Origin: Niastella koreensis GR20-10
GTDB lineage: Bacteria > Bacteroidota > Bacteroidia > Chitinophagales > Chitinophagaceae
Direction: 5' to 3'
NCBI RefSeq assembly: GCF_000246855.1
Contig: NC_016609.1
Span: 2,232,001-2,296,000, forward strand
Length of the DNA: 64,000 nucleotides
In this document: positions 34,697 to 43,064 of the stretch, piece after piece
How the letters are laid out: every line of letters begins with the position of its first letter
Numbering within the stretch: the first letter of the stretch is position 1
Program-made: the position numbers and the translations under genes
The notes under the pieces: generated by a model
What the model was told of the DNA's origin: nothing
The model's database searches: none
What the model saw: only the letters and a program-made list of their open reading frames with translations

Positions 34697-35176
34697 TTAA
34701 TGTTCTCCCTTTTTAAGCACAAATAAACTTAACGCGATAATGAGGATGCCTGCCGGAATTATCAGCGAATGAATATCTGTTTTTTCTACGTTGATCTCTT
34801 TTTCAACAAGATCTGCCAGCCAGCTTACCACCAGTGTGGTCAATATCGCTTCCCACAGGATGACCTTTAATTGCGTAAAATTTCTAACCTGCAGCCATTG
34901 GGGGATCCGTACAGGAGAAGGGTTTTCTCCACTATCAAATAAAACGAAAAAACCAATTGACAACACAAAGAAGACGATGGCCACCAGGAAAATATCAACC
35001 GCATGTAAAAGACCAATAGCCATCATTCTTGTTGTATGTTCGGCGCCATTTGCCAGGTAAACAAACACCTTGCCAAAGTCATAGATCCCAATACAGGTAA
35101 GTACAAGGCCGGATGTAAATACCAGCCAGGCGATGATGGCAATAATAAATTTAAGTGCTCCTGTAATTGATTTCAT
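34697..35176 (-). CDS. YqhA/UPF0114-family membrane protein
   Basis: 159 residues with four hydrophobic helices: FIIAIIAWLVFTSGLVLTCIG, AVDIFLVAIVFFVLSIGFFVLF, VILWEAILTTLVVSWL, and a last one ending in LSLFVLKKG. The FVLFDSGE motif after the second helix and the WLQVRNFTQLK loop are typical of UPF0114. The function of the family is not established. Single gene. Confidence 0.8.
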   Translation of the reverse strand: MKSITGALKFIIAIIAWLVFTSGLVLTCIGIYDFGKVFVYLANGAEHTTRMMAIGLLHAVDIFLVAIVFFVLSIGFFVLFDSGENPSPVRIPQWLQVRNFTQLKVILWEAILTTLVVSWLADLVEKEINVEKTDIHSLIIPAGILIIALSLFVLKKGEH

Positions 35177-35279
35177 AACAAACCTAAAAATACGATTCAG
35201 ATAAGGGTCTTACATAAAGCAGGAGTTATTAACCGGTAAAATGTAACGGTAAAATGGCCGGGGAATTTATTTTTTATAA

Positions 35280-35299
35280 AACATACCAGTTAGTATGTT
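35280..35299. promoter_or_regulatory. TetR-type operator candidate
   Basis: AACATAC-CAGTTA-GTATGTT is a perfect seven-base-arm inverted repeat, the shape of TetR-family operators. It lies 38 bases before the start of the DUF420 gene, which is followed 6 bases later by a TetR gene, so autorepression of this pair is likely. Confidence 0.65.
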
Positions 35300-35336
35300 T
35301 ATGGTTTACCTTCGCTGCCAAAACAAAAAAGATGTA

Positions 35337-35858
35337 ATGGTCAGGAATTATAAACCGGTAACCTGGGCGCTGGCGCTGGGTATCAACGGACTTATTGTGC
35401 TCGCTTTTTTCTTCCCCTTTAAAGAAGGCATTAAGGAATATGATCTGTCGTTTTTGCCATTATTGAACGCGATCATGAACGGGGCTACTTTCATTTTTCT
35501 GTTGCTGGCCCTGGTTGCCATTAAGCAAAATAAGATAACCAGGCATCGTAATTTTATTTTCGCAGCTTTTTCGTGTACGTCAATATTCTTATTGTCATAC
35601 CTGCTGTATCACTTCACTACACCCTCTACCAAATTCGGGGGTGATGGAGTCATCAGTTACATTTACTATTTTATTCTGATCACCCATATTATCCTGGCTA
35701 TAATTACAGTTCCTTTAGCCCTGATCTCTATTGGGCGGGGATTGAATATGGAAGTGTCCCTGCACAAAAAGATCACCCGCTATACCATGCCTGTTTGGTT
35801 ATACGTAAGTTTAACCGGCGTGATCGTGTATCTGATGATTGCCCCATACTATAAGTAA
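35337..35858 (+). CDS. DUF420-family membrane protein
   Basis: 173 residues from the ATG at 35337; an earlier ATG at 35299 would overlap the operator. Five membrane helices, beginning VTWALALGINGLIVLAFFF, with NKITRHRNFIFAAFSCTSIFLLSYLLYHF and a THIILAIITVPLALI helix carrying His residues conserved in DUF420. Some members of this family (CtaM type) assist cytochrome oxidase assembly; no oxidase genes are nearby, so the role here is open. Probably co-transcribed with the TetR gene. Confidence 0.8.
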   Translation: MVRNYKPVTWALALGINGLIVLAFFFPFKEGIKEYDLSFLPLLNAIMNGATFIFLLLALVAIKQNKITRHRNFIFAAFSCTSIFLLSYLLYHFTTPSTKFGGDGVISYIYYFILITHIILAIITVPLALISIGRGLNMEVSLHKKITRYTMPVWLYVSLTGVIVYLMIAPYYK

Positions 35859-35864
35859 TACCAA

Positions 35865-36452
35865 ATGTCAAAAGCGAAAGCCACCAGGGCAGATTTATTG
35901 CAAAAAGCCTTTGAGCTTATTTATCAAAACGGTTACCAGGCCACCAGCATAGATGAAATGCTGGCCACCACCGGGGTTACCAAGGGGGCCTTGTATTATC
36001 ATTTCAAAAACAAGGAAGAAATGGGCCTCGCCATCATCGATGAGGTGATCTATAATGAAGTGTTCCCCTTTATTAAAGCGAAGCTGGAGGAGTCGGATGA
36101 TGTAAGGGAGAACCTGTACAACATGATGAGCGGGCTGTTACTGAAGCATTCGTTTTTTAAAGTTGAATATGGCTGCCCCGCAGTAAACCTTATGAGTGAA
36201 ATGGCGCCCGTTAATGAACTTTTCCGCAAAACATTAAAGAAGCAATTCAGCGCCTGGCAAAAAGCTATTGAGCAGGCTATTGTTAAAGGACAGGAAACAG
36301 GGCAACTGGCCTTAACCCACAATGCCAAACAAATTGCATTGTACATCCTTGCAGGCTACCAGGGCGCGAGAAACATGGGGAAATTATATGGCCGCAGTTC
36401 TTATGGTTTATTCCTGGATGAATTTAAAAATTATCTTTATCAGTTGAAATGA
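35865..36452 (+). CDS. TetR-family transcriptional regulator
   Basis: 195 residues. The N-terminal helix-turn-helix (LLQKAFELIYQNGYQATSIDEMLATTGVTKGALYYHFKNKEEMG) is typical. The ligand-binding helical part follows, with CPAVNLMSEMAPVNELFRK and a YILAGYQGARNMGK helix as in AcrR/YcdC-type members. The inverted repeat at 35280-35299 is its likely target. Its 3' end overlaps the convergent ClC gene by 29 bases. Confidence 0.92.
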   Translation: MSKAKATRADLLQKAFELIYQNGYQATSIDEMLATTGVTKGALYYHFKNKEEMGLAIIDEVIYNEVFPFIKAKLEESDDVRENLYNMMSGLLLKHSFFKVEYGCPAVNLMSEMAPVNELFRKTLKKQFSAWQKAIEQAIVKGQETGQLALTHNAKQIALYILAGYQGARNMGKLYGRSSYGLFLDEFKNYLYQLK

Positions 36453-37818
36453 TCTCCGGTACGGGTTTCTCTGCACTGGTATCAACATGATTGATCTCCT
36501 TCAGGTATCCAACTTTTAAATGATCGTAAAACGAATGCCGGTCAATTAATAACGAAACCAGGTTGGCGAGTAAACCAGCCAGCATCAGGTAGAAGATCAC
36601 GTTATGCCGGTCCGTCATTTCCAACACCAGGATGGCTGAGGTAAAAGGAGATCTTGTTACACCGGTTAAAAAACTCACCATACCAACCAGAATAACCAGG
36701 TTGGTATCGGTTAAGGAAAGGTGTAATAAACCGGCTATCCAGGAGCCAAAAGAAGCGCCGATACTTAAGGAAGGGGCGAACACACCACCTGCAGCGCCTG
36801 CTGTAAAAGAAGTAATAAGGCCTGCAATCCGCACAAAGGGCAGGTACCAGGGTACATATTTGTTGGGGGTAAACAACGTGCCTGTCATAACACTCTTACC
36901 TGAGCCTATGGCATCGGAGTGAATAAAAATGCCGGCCAGGGCAATCAGTACCCCCCCAATGATGAGATAAAAAATGTTTTGATATTTCTTTGTAAAGCGG
37001 GATTTCCAATTCATGATGTATAACATCAATTTTGAAACGCCGCTGCCGAAAAGGCCTCCTATAATGGCTAACAGGATCACCCATACAAAAACAATGGATG
37101 ATAAATGCGTAACATCGGGATAGCCTAAATACAGGTAGGGCCCCAACAGGGCCTGCGCAGTTAACCCCGCCACAATGATGGCGGTAAACAGGGCCGTTTT
37201 AAAATAGCTGATATGTGTTTTTGACAATTCTTCCACGGCAAACACAATTCCACCTAGCGGCGTATTGAAAGCCGCTGCCAGTCCGGCCGCAGCGCCGGTG
37301 ATGATCATATTCTTTTTAGAGATCCTGGGCCACCAGCTGGGTAAATATTTATTTACAGTCCTGAATACGGAACCGGCTATTTGGATGGTAGGTCCTTCGC
37401 GCCCGATAATGGCGCCCCCAAATACCATTATTAAGCTGGAGATTATTTTTACAACAATCACTCTAACGCTTAACATCCGGTCTATTTTGTTATGTTCTTT
37501 TGGCGTGGCCAGTTCAATAGAAGCCATGATCTGGGGAATGCCGCTGCCGCGGGCAAAAGGCGAGAAGCGTTTGATGGTCCACCAGCCAAGAATAAAACAA
37601 ACGGGGGTAATAACTAACAGGCTCCATTTGTAAGTATGCAAAAAGAAGATGTTGGCTTCTTCTACCCAGGCAAATAATTTCGCATACAACACAGCCAGCA
37701 AACCTGCCAGCAGCGAAGCTGTCCAATAGGGCAGGCCCTGCATGAAATTCAGCTTTACTCTTTCACTTTTCAGGTTGGCGACGATCCTTTTCAGTTTATT
37801 CCGGAAGATGGCGATCAT
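36424..37818 (-). CDS. ClC-family chloride channel or H+/Cl- antiporter
   Basis: 464 residues. Family motifs in order: GSGIPQIMASIE near 93, the gating GREGPTIQIAG near 136, a FAVEELSKTH segment, and GGVFAPSLSIGASFG near 350, all of which line the anion pore. Then FLTGVTRSPFTSAILVLEM. No CBS domains follow, so it is the short type. It moves chloride (or another anion, possibly fluoride-unrelated given GREGP) across the inner membrane, perhaps with protons; which mode is not decidable here. Confidence 0.93.
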   Translation of the reverse strand: MIAIFRNKLKRIVANLKSERVKLNFMQGLPYWTASLLAGLLAVLYAKLFAWVEEANIFFLHTYKWSLLVITPVCFILGWWTIKRFSPFARGSGIPQIMASIELATPKEHNKIDRMLSVRVIVVKIISSLIMVFGGAIIGREGPTIQIAGSVFRTVNKYLPSWWPRISKKNMIITGAAAGLAAAFNTPLGGIVFAVEELSKTHISYFKTALFTAIIVAGLTAQALLGPYLYLGYPDVTHLSSIVFVWVILLAIIGGLFGSGVSKLMLYIMNWKSRFTKKYQNIFYLIIGGVLIALAGIFIHSDAIGSGKSVMTGTLFTPNKYVPWYLPFVRIAGLITSFTAGAAGGVFAPSLSIGASFGSWIAGLLHLSLTDTNLVILVGMVSFLTGVTRSPFTSAILVLEMTDRHNVIFYLMLAGLLANLVSLLIDRHSFYDHLKVGYLKEINHVDTSAEKPVPEIISTDKDNF

Positions 37819-37914
37819 AATTGTATCGGGCTAAATTCCCCGCAAAGATACCTATTCGGTAACACTGCGCAACCACGGATTCAAATGGATGCATTAGAAT
37901 GAGATTAGAAGGTG

Positions 37915-37995
37915 GGTTGACCAGTTGACGGGTTGACCAGTTAACAAGTTGGTAGCGTTGACAGGGTTGATAAAGGGACATAAAAGGTTGACCGG
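37915..37995. repeat. GTTGAC-word array, copy 3
   Basis: GGGTTGACCAGTTGAC, GGGTTGACCAGTTAAC, AAGTTGGTAGCGTTGAC and AGGGTTGATAAAGG follow one another. The words match those at 12165-12240 and 21893-21998. The array lies between the divergent ClC and Csp-like genes. Confidence 0.55.
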
Positions 37996-38079
37996 CCCTT
38001 TCACGTTTCACGATTGCGGAAAGAACTCCCCACTTCTGGTATAATATTTTCAACCTTTTGCTGTTAAAAACCAAATCAT

Positions 38080-38421
38080 ATGGCACACGAACAAAATACG
38101 CAGTTGCTGAACTTACTGACTAATTGCGTAACTGAATGCAATCATTGCGCAAGCGCATGCCTGGAGGAAGAAGATGTTAAGATGCTTACCAAATGCATTA
38201 AGCTCGATCTTGATTGTGCGGATATCTGTTTGTTAATGGCTGGTTATTTAGCCCGCGGATCGGAGCACGCAGAACACCTGATGAGTGAATGTGCGGAGAT
38301 TTGCCAGAAGTGTGCGGCCGAATGTGAAAAACATGCAGCTATGGGTATGGAGCATTGCCGTACCTGTGCAGAAGCATGCCGGCAATGTGCAGAGGCGTGT
38401 ATGCAGATGGTTCATGCATAA
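38080..38421 (+). CDS. four-helix copper-storage-like protein (Csp/DUF326)
   Basis: 113 residues with at least fifteen cysteines spaced along helices: CVTECNHCASACLEEE, CIKLDLDCADICLL, CAEICQKCAAECEKH, CRTCAEACRQCAEAC. This is the pattern of Csp proteins, which fill a four-helix bundle with Cu(I). There is no Tat or Sec signal, so it is the cytosolic (Csp3-like) type. It would buffer copper. A Cys/His-rich small secreted protein is encoded opposite and downstream. Confidence 0.9.
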   Translation: MAHEQNTQLLNLLTNCVTECNHCASACLEEEDVKMLTKCIKLDLDCADICLLMAGYLARGSEHAEHLMSECAEICQKCAAECEKHAAMGMEHCRTCAEACRQCAEACMQMVHA

Positions 38422-38594
38422 TACAAATGTGATAATGTGATAATTCGATAATGTGATAATGAAATACAATGGTAAAGGGCAAGACTGCTTTTTAAACAGC
38501 TTTGCCCTTTATAACCGGACTTCATTATCACATGCCTTCGCTAAAGCTTCGACTGGCAGGCATTATCGAATTATCACATTATCTCATTATCGCA
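38422..38594. repeat. dispersed double-hairpin intergenic element, copy 3
   Basis: Hairpin AAAGGGCAA (38474-38482) with TTGCCCTTT (38502-38510). On its right it continues TTCATTATCAC..GCCTTCGCTAAAGCTTCG and CATTATCGAATTATCACATT as in copies 1 and 2. On its left the same words appear in the opposite direction (GATAATGTGATAATGAAATAC), so this copy is nearly symmetric and could terminate both convergent genes. Confidence 0.7.
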
Positions 38595-38822
38595 TTAGCC
38601 TTTCTTACACGCATCCGTACAAACATGCCCTTTCTCCCCATGTGCATACACGTGCTTGCCGCTGTCATGGCAGGCCTGGGTGCATACGTGATCTTTCATC
38701 TTCATTTTCTTTTCTGTTTTGGCTTTTTTGGGTTGTTCCTGTTTTTTGTCCTGCGCCAGGGTAACCAAAGAAAGATTGGCAAGGATAAGTGTTGCTGCGA
38801 GCACTTTGCTGATTGATTTCAT
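38595..38822 (-). CDS. small secreted Cys/His-rich protein
   Basis: 75 residues with a signal peptide (ISKVLAATLILANLSLVTLAQ). The mature part is a Lys-rich linker, then DHVCTQACHDSGKHVYAHGEKGHVC and a final TDACKK: two HVCTxAC units around a His-rich centre. This suggests binding of copper, zinc or another soft metal outside the membrane. It lies beside the Csp-like gene and may complement it. No named family known to me. Confidence 0.7.
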   Translation of the reverse strand: MKSISKVLAATLILANLSLVTLAQDKKQEQPKKAKTEKKMKMKDHVCTQACHDSGKHVYAHGEKGHVCTDACKKG

Positions 38823-38841
38823 GTTTGTTTATTTTGTATAA

Positions 38842-40140
38842 TTATTGAATAGTTACTTTAATGATGTTGCTGATAGCAGGCAGGGTAGTAAAGCCATTAG
38901 GGTTGGGTACTGCCTGGATGGCTTTTGATTCCGTTAATGGTGTGCCGGCCAGGTTGAACTGCGTAATACCGGCGCCGGGGAATTGATTTATTGCGGTGCC
39001 ATCATCCCACAGGCTGATAGCGGAAGAGAGATCGCCCTTTTGCGTAGCATCCCAGTCATTTCCTGAAGTAGCAAAGAACCAGTCGTTAGAAAAACCATAC
39101 ATCGTAGCAATGGCAATTCTGTCTCCTTTTACTACCGATAACATTTGCGATACCTTACCGCCATTGGCGCCGTCGGTGCGGGGCAGTAATACCGTGTTGG
39201 TGGCCTCTTTCAGCACATACACCGCCTTAACACCTGATTTTGTTTTCAGTGCAGCTGCCAAAATATCGGCATTGCCTTTTTGCGCCAGGTCTTTCAGGCC
39301 TTCGCCGCGGTCATTTTCTCCTGCCATAAAGAATGGATTCTGCTGGCCATTATATACTACTACCAATACCGGTGACAATGGGGTGAAGATGCCTGTTTTG
39401 CCCATGAGGTAAGTATTCAGTACAGAGTTGTCGCCCATTTCTGCAATATTGGTGAGGCCATTGGCGGAAACTTTACCAACTGAGTAAACAGGTTCAGGCA
39501 ACAGCAAATTACCACCGGCAACGTAAGAGAGGGTCCAAACACCCGGACTGAATGGTGTTTCATTGGCCGTACCGCCCGATTTGTTGGTGATGGTAACCGT
39601 AAATACAGAATTTCCATTATACGCCAACGATACCTGCATCAATTGCGAAGCAGCCAGGTAGCTATTGCCGTAATCATCGGTTCCGCTCACCTCTTTGATA
39701 TTTTTAGCGGCGCTTTCTGCGGTTCCCGGATGAACTACTGTTGAACCGGGTTTCTGGTTTACCCGTGTGCCATTGTCCCATAGTTTTATCTGGGCAGATA
39801 CATCACCGGTAATGGGCGAGCCATCATCGTTGTACAATTTAATACCCGGATTGGCAGGGGCAAAAAACAGGTCGTTGCTCCAGCCATACATAGTGGCAAA
39901 GGTGAGACGCTGGTTTTTAGCGGCGGAAAAGGTAAAGGTGGTTGATTGACCGGGCAGAATAACCGGCGGGGTGCCTGTTCCCTGGAAAGTACCTGTTTCT
40001 ACCAGCGGTTTGCTGTCCAGCACATTCTCGATTGTTATGGTCTCTGACTGGGCCGGGGGCATATCATTGTCTTTTTTACAGGCGGCCAGTGACAGTACAG
40101 AGGCGAATAACGTACACGTTTTAAGCAAGTTATATTTCAT
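38842..40140 (-). CDS. lipoprotein with two spondin-like domains
   Basis: 432 residues with lipobox LSLAACKKD. Two copies of a spondin N-terminal-like domain are visible: the first at about 35-190 (TITIENVLDSKPLVETGTFQG, LTFATMYGWSNDLFFAPANPG, SAQIKLWDNGTRVNQKPG), the second at about 210-432 (AEMGDNSVLNTYLMGKTG, IAIATMYGFSNDWFFATSG, SSAISLWDDGTAINQFPGAG). It may bind metal or adhere to glycan or matrix, as in other spondin proteins. The gene starts divergent to the OmpR-type regulator. Confidence 0.82.
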   Translation of the reverse strand: MKYNLLKTCTLFASVLSLAACKKDNDMPPAQSETITIENVLDSKPLVETGTFQGTGTPPVILPGQSTTFTFSAAKNQRLTFATMYGWSNDLFFAPANPGIKLYNDDGSPITGDVSAQIKLWDNGTRVNQKPGSTVVHPGTAESAAKNIKEVSGTDDYGNSYLAASQLMQVSLAYNGNSVFTVTITNKSGGTANETPFSPGVWTLSYVAGGNLLLPEPVYSVGKVSANGLTNIAEMGDNSVLNTYLMGKTGIFTPLSPVLVVVYNGQQNPFFMAGENDRGEGLKDLAQKGNADILAAALKTKSGVKAVYVLKEATNTVLLPRTDGANGGKVSQMLSVVKGDRIAIATMYGFSNDWFFATSGNDWDATQKGDLSSAISLWDDGTAINQFPGAGITQFNLAGTPLTESKAIQAVPNPNGFTTLPAISNIIKVTIQ

Positions 40141-40263
40141 TTGTGGTGTGTTTTAATACCACAAAACAAAAGAAACTGTATCCCACAGGTGTCGCAGAAT
40201 TGTAACAAAAGTATCACAGTGATGATTCCAGGGTTTTATTTTGCAACTTTGTTCCATCATAGT

Positions 40264-40974
40264 ATGGATAATAAAACAGTACTGATCATCGAAGATGATC
40301 CCAATATAGTAGAGCTGCTGCGTATTCACCTGTACGATTTGGGTTGTAAGGTGGCTTCGGAGGGCGATGGCCTGAAAGGACTGGCATCGGCAAAGGAAGG
40401 CCATTTTCACCTGATAATACTTGATATTACTTTACCGGGATTGAATGGCATGGAGGTTTGCCGCAAATTGCGACAAACGGACCGGCAAACGCCTATCCTG
40501 ATGCTTACCGCCAGAAGCGAAGAGATAGATAAAGTGATGGGGCTGGAAACCGGCGCCGATGATTACCTTACCAAACCCTTCAGCATCCGCGAATTTATTG
40601 CCCGGGTAAAAGTCATCTTCCGCCGTACTGAAGAGTTTGCCGCCGAAGCCAGTCCGGCAGCAGCCTCTTCGGTATTAAACTTAAGCGGACTGGAAATAGA
40701 CCTTGACAAACGGAGGGTAACGCTTCATAACAACCGGGTAGACCTTTCTCCAAAAGAATTTGAACTCATCACGCTGCTGGCATCGAACCCCGGCAAAAGC
40801 TATAGCCGTAAGCGCTTGCTGAACCTGGTATGGGGCTACGATTTTGAAGGCTATGAACACACGGTGAACAGCCATATCAATCGCCTGCGCGCCAAGATCG
40901 AAGAAGATGTATCGAACCCTAAATTTATTTTAACCACCTGGGGCGTAGGCTACAGGTTTAACGAGGAGTTATAA
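40264..40974 (+). CDS. OmpR-family response regulator
   Basis: 236 residues from the ATG at 40264; the upstream extension of the frame has no domain. Receiver: VLIIEDDPNIVELL, phospho-acceptor Asp in IILDITLPGLNG, MLTAR, DDYLTKPF. The C-terminal winged helix follows (VDLSPKEFELITLLASNPGK, LVWGYDFEGYEHTVNSHINRL). It binds DNA as a dimer when phosphorylated. Its stop touches the start of the histidine kinase gene (TAAATG), so the two are co-translated partners. Confidence 0.93.
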   Translation: MDNKTVLIIEDDPNIVELLRIHLYDLGCKVASEGDGLKGLASAKEGHFHLIILDITLPGLNGMEVCRKLRQTDRQTPILMLTARSEEIDKVMGLETGADDYLTKPFSIREFIARVKVIFRRTEEFAAEASPAAASSVLNLSGLEIDLDKRRVTLHNNRVDLSPKEFELITLLASNPGKSYSRKRLLNLVWGYDFEGYEHTVNSHINRLRAKIEEDVSNPKFILTTWGVGYRFNEEL

Positions 40975-42444
40975 ATGTCTGTACGTACTATAAAAGGAAA
41001 CCGGCTTTTCTGGAAGATCACTGCCGTATTCACAGGACTGTTGATTGTTTTGGGTGTGGTATTTGTGATCATTGCGTCCAATTTTTCCAGGTCGTATTAT
41101 ACTGCCGCGCACCAGGAACTGTATGGCGATATTGCGCAGCACCTGGCAACGTTTACCCAGCCTTTTAAGAATGGAAAGCCCGATACTACTGTAACGCACG
41201 ACATCATTCACAGTACCATGGTGGCCAATCCCAGTGTGGAAGTGTATTTACTGGATACAGCAGGTAATATAAAAGATTATGTAGTGCCGGATAAAACCGT
41301 ACAGATCCACCAGGTAAATATTACCAAAGTAAAACAGTGGCTTACTGCCGATAAAATGAAACGCCCTATGGGCGATAACCCCAAACAACCGGGCGAGCCC
41401 AGTATATTTTCTGCCGCCCCGGTGTACGAAAAGGGCCGGTTAGTGGGTTATGTATATGCCGTACTGGCCAGTGAAAAACAAAAAGCCATTCTGCAGTCGT
41501 TAGACAACAACCTGTATTTACGCCTGGCCAGTTATATGTTTTATGCGGCGCTGGCCGTAGCATTCATCGTAGGCGTTGTTACGTTTTTTCTTATCACCGA
41601 CAGTATTTGCCATATCGCCGCCGTGGTGAAACGATTTAAAGAAGGCGATTATACGGCAAGGATAGAAGGATATGCACAGGGCAATCTGGGCATGCTTACT
41701 TCCACCTTTAACGAAATGGCCGATGTGATTGTAGATAACATCGATAAAATTTCTGCTACCGATAAATTCCGCCAGGAGCTGATCGCGAACGTATCACATG
41801 ATCTTCGCACACCGTTATCTATCATGCAGGGGTATGTGGAAACGCTGATGATGAAAAAGGATGAACTGGCTGCTGCCGACCGGGAAAAATACCTGGCCAT
41901 CGTATATGACAGCAACCGCAAATTATCTGTGCTGGTAGAACAGTTGTTTCAATACGCCAAACTGGAAGCTAACTTAATAACACCCGAGAAAGAGGCCTTC
42001 CTCATCGCCGAACTGGCTGCCGATATTATGATGGCTTACCAGTTGAAGGCGGATGAAAAGAATATCAAACTCAACATTCAGGCGCCTGATAATTTACCGC
42101 TGGTGTTTGCAGATATTTCGCTTACCGAACGGGTGTTGCAGAACCTGCTGGATAATGCATTTAAATTCACCCCCGCAGGAGGAAGCATTACAATTCTTTT
42201 AAGGGAGACGAATGCCGGGGTAAAAGTGGCGGTAACGGATACCGGTGTAGGTATTTCGCCTGAAGACCTCACCCATATTTTTGAACGGTACAAACAGATC
42301 CATCCCCGCTCACCCGAATCAAAAGGCATGGGTATTGGCCTGGCTATTGTTAAGAAGATCCTGGAGTTGCACCAGGCAGTAATAGTAGTAACCAGCGAAC
42401 CGGGTAAGGGAACCACGTTTAATTTTGAATTACAAACTATATAA
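40975..42444 (+). CDS. sensor histidine kinase with HAMP domain
   Basis: 489 residues. Two membrane helices (about 12-38 and 183-207) enclose a periplasmic sensor of about 145 residues; a HAMP linker follows (VVKRFKEGDYTARIEGY). The H-box is NVSHDLRTPLSIMQGYVE near 272, and the ATPase boxes are NLLDNAFKFTP, DTGVGISPEDL and GMGIGLAIVKKILE. It autophosphorylates on the H-box His and passes phosphate to the OmpR-type regulator encoded immediately upstream. The stimulus is unknown; neighbouring genes suggest metal or envelope stress. Confidence 0.94.
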   Translation: MSVRTIKGNRLFWKITAVFTGLLIVLGVVFVIIASNFSRSYYTAAHQELYGDIAQHLATFTQPFKNGKPDTTVTHDIIHSTMVANPSVEVYLLDTAGNIKDYVVPDKTVQIHQVNITKVKQWLTADKMKRPMGDNPKQPGEPSIFSAAPVYEKGRLVGYVYAVLASEKQKAILQSLDNNLYLRLASYMFYAALAVAFIVGVVTFFLITDSICHIAAVVKRFKEGDYTARIEGYAQGNLGMLTSTFNEMADVIVDNIDKISATDKFRQELIANVSHDLRTPLSIMQGYVETLMMKKDELAAADREKYLAIVYDSNRKLSVLVEQLFQYAKLEANLITPEKEAFLIAELAADIMMAYQLKADEKNIKLNIQAPDNLPLVFADISLTERVLQNLLDNAFKFTPAGGSITILLRETNAGVKVAVTDTGVGISPEDLTHIFERYKQIHPRSPESKGMGIGLAIVKKILELHQAVIVVTSEPGKGTTFNFELQTI

Positions 42445-42450
42445 GTAGTA

Positions 42451-43053
42451 CTAAACTTTATTCCAGATATTGAAATTCATGGCGAATTTTTTTTCCTCCA
42501 GTAATTTTCGCCAATCGATAAACAAGAAGAGGAATATAAGCAATATGCCAATAAGGGTGCCTGCCAGAACATTCCATGTTAACAGGCCATGAACGATGCT
42601 GTCGATATTTACCGAAACATAATGGCCGGTAAAAACCATGATGGCATCGCTGATAAATTTTCCGGCAAAAAAAGCGGGTAAAAGATTCAGGGTTTTTATT
42701 TTAGAGCAACCCGCTACGGTAAATAACGGTGTAGAAGGTAGTGGCACCAACGTATATACAAAAACAAACAGCTGTACCTTCCAGCTTTTATTAGCCAGCC
42801 TGGCGCCAAGAAATTGCATGTCCTCATTCTTTTTCGGTTTGATAAAACGTTTGGAAAGCAAATAAATGTATTTACTATATAAATACCTTCCCATGCCGGA
42901 TCCCACAACACCGGTTACCAATACCATCCAGATATTAAGGTCGTACCTTATTTGAAAGAAAACCATTACAATCCAGGCCGGAGGCCCAATGAAAGGCACA
43001 ATATCAACTACAACAGATGCTAAAAGTACCAGGATATAGAGCATACTATTCAC
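42451..43053 (-). CDS. DedA/VTT-like membrane protein
   Basis: 200 residues, about five membrane helices. VDIVPFIGPPAWIVMVFFQ, the GSGMGRYLYSKYI loop and VPLPSTPLFTVAGCSK correspond to the re-entrant VTT/SNARE-associated region of DedA-type proteins. Those proteins handle membrane lipids such as undecaprenyl phosphate; this member is divergent. It is transcribed 11 bases after the kinase gene at 43065. Confidence 0.65.
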   Translation of the reverse strand: MNSMLYILVLLASVVVDIVPFIGPPAWIVMVFFQIRYDLNIWMVLVTGVVGSGMGRYLYSKYIYLLSKRFIKPKKNEDMQFLGARLANKSWKVQLFVFVYTLVPLPSTPLFTVAGCSKIKTLNLLPAFFAGKFISDAIMVFTGHYVSVNIDSIVHGLLTWNVLAGTLIGILLIFLFLFIDWRKLLEEKKFAMNFNIWNKV

Positions 43054-43064
43054 GATAGCCGTTT

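Noticed and set aside
40138-40165. Inverted repeat TTTGTGGT..ACCACAAA at the start of the spondin lipoprotein gene
   Set aside because: It overlaps the start codon region and could be an operator, but short arms and lack of a partner regulator leave too little support to call it.
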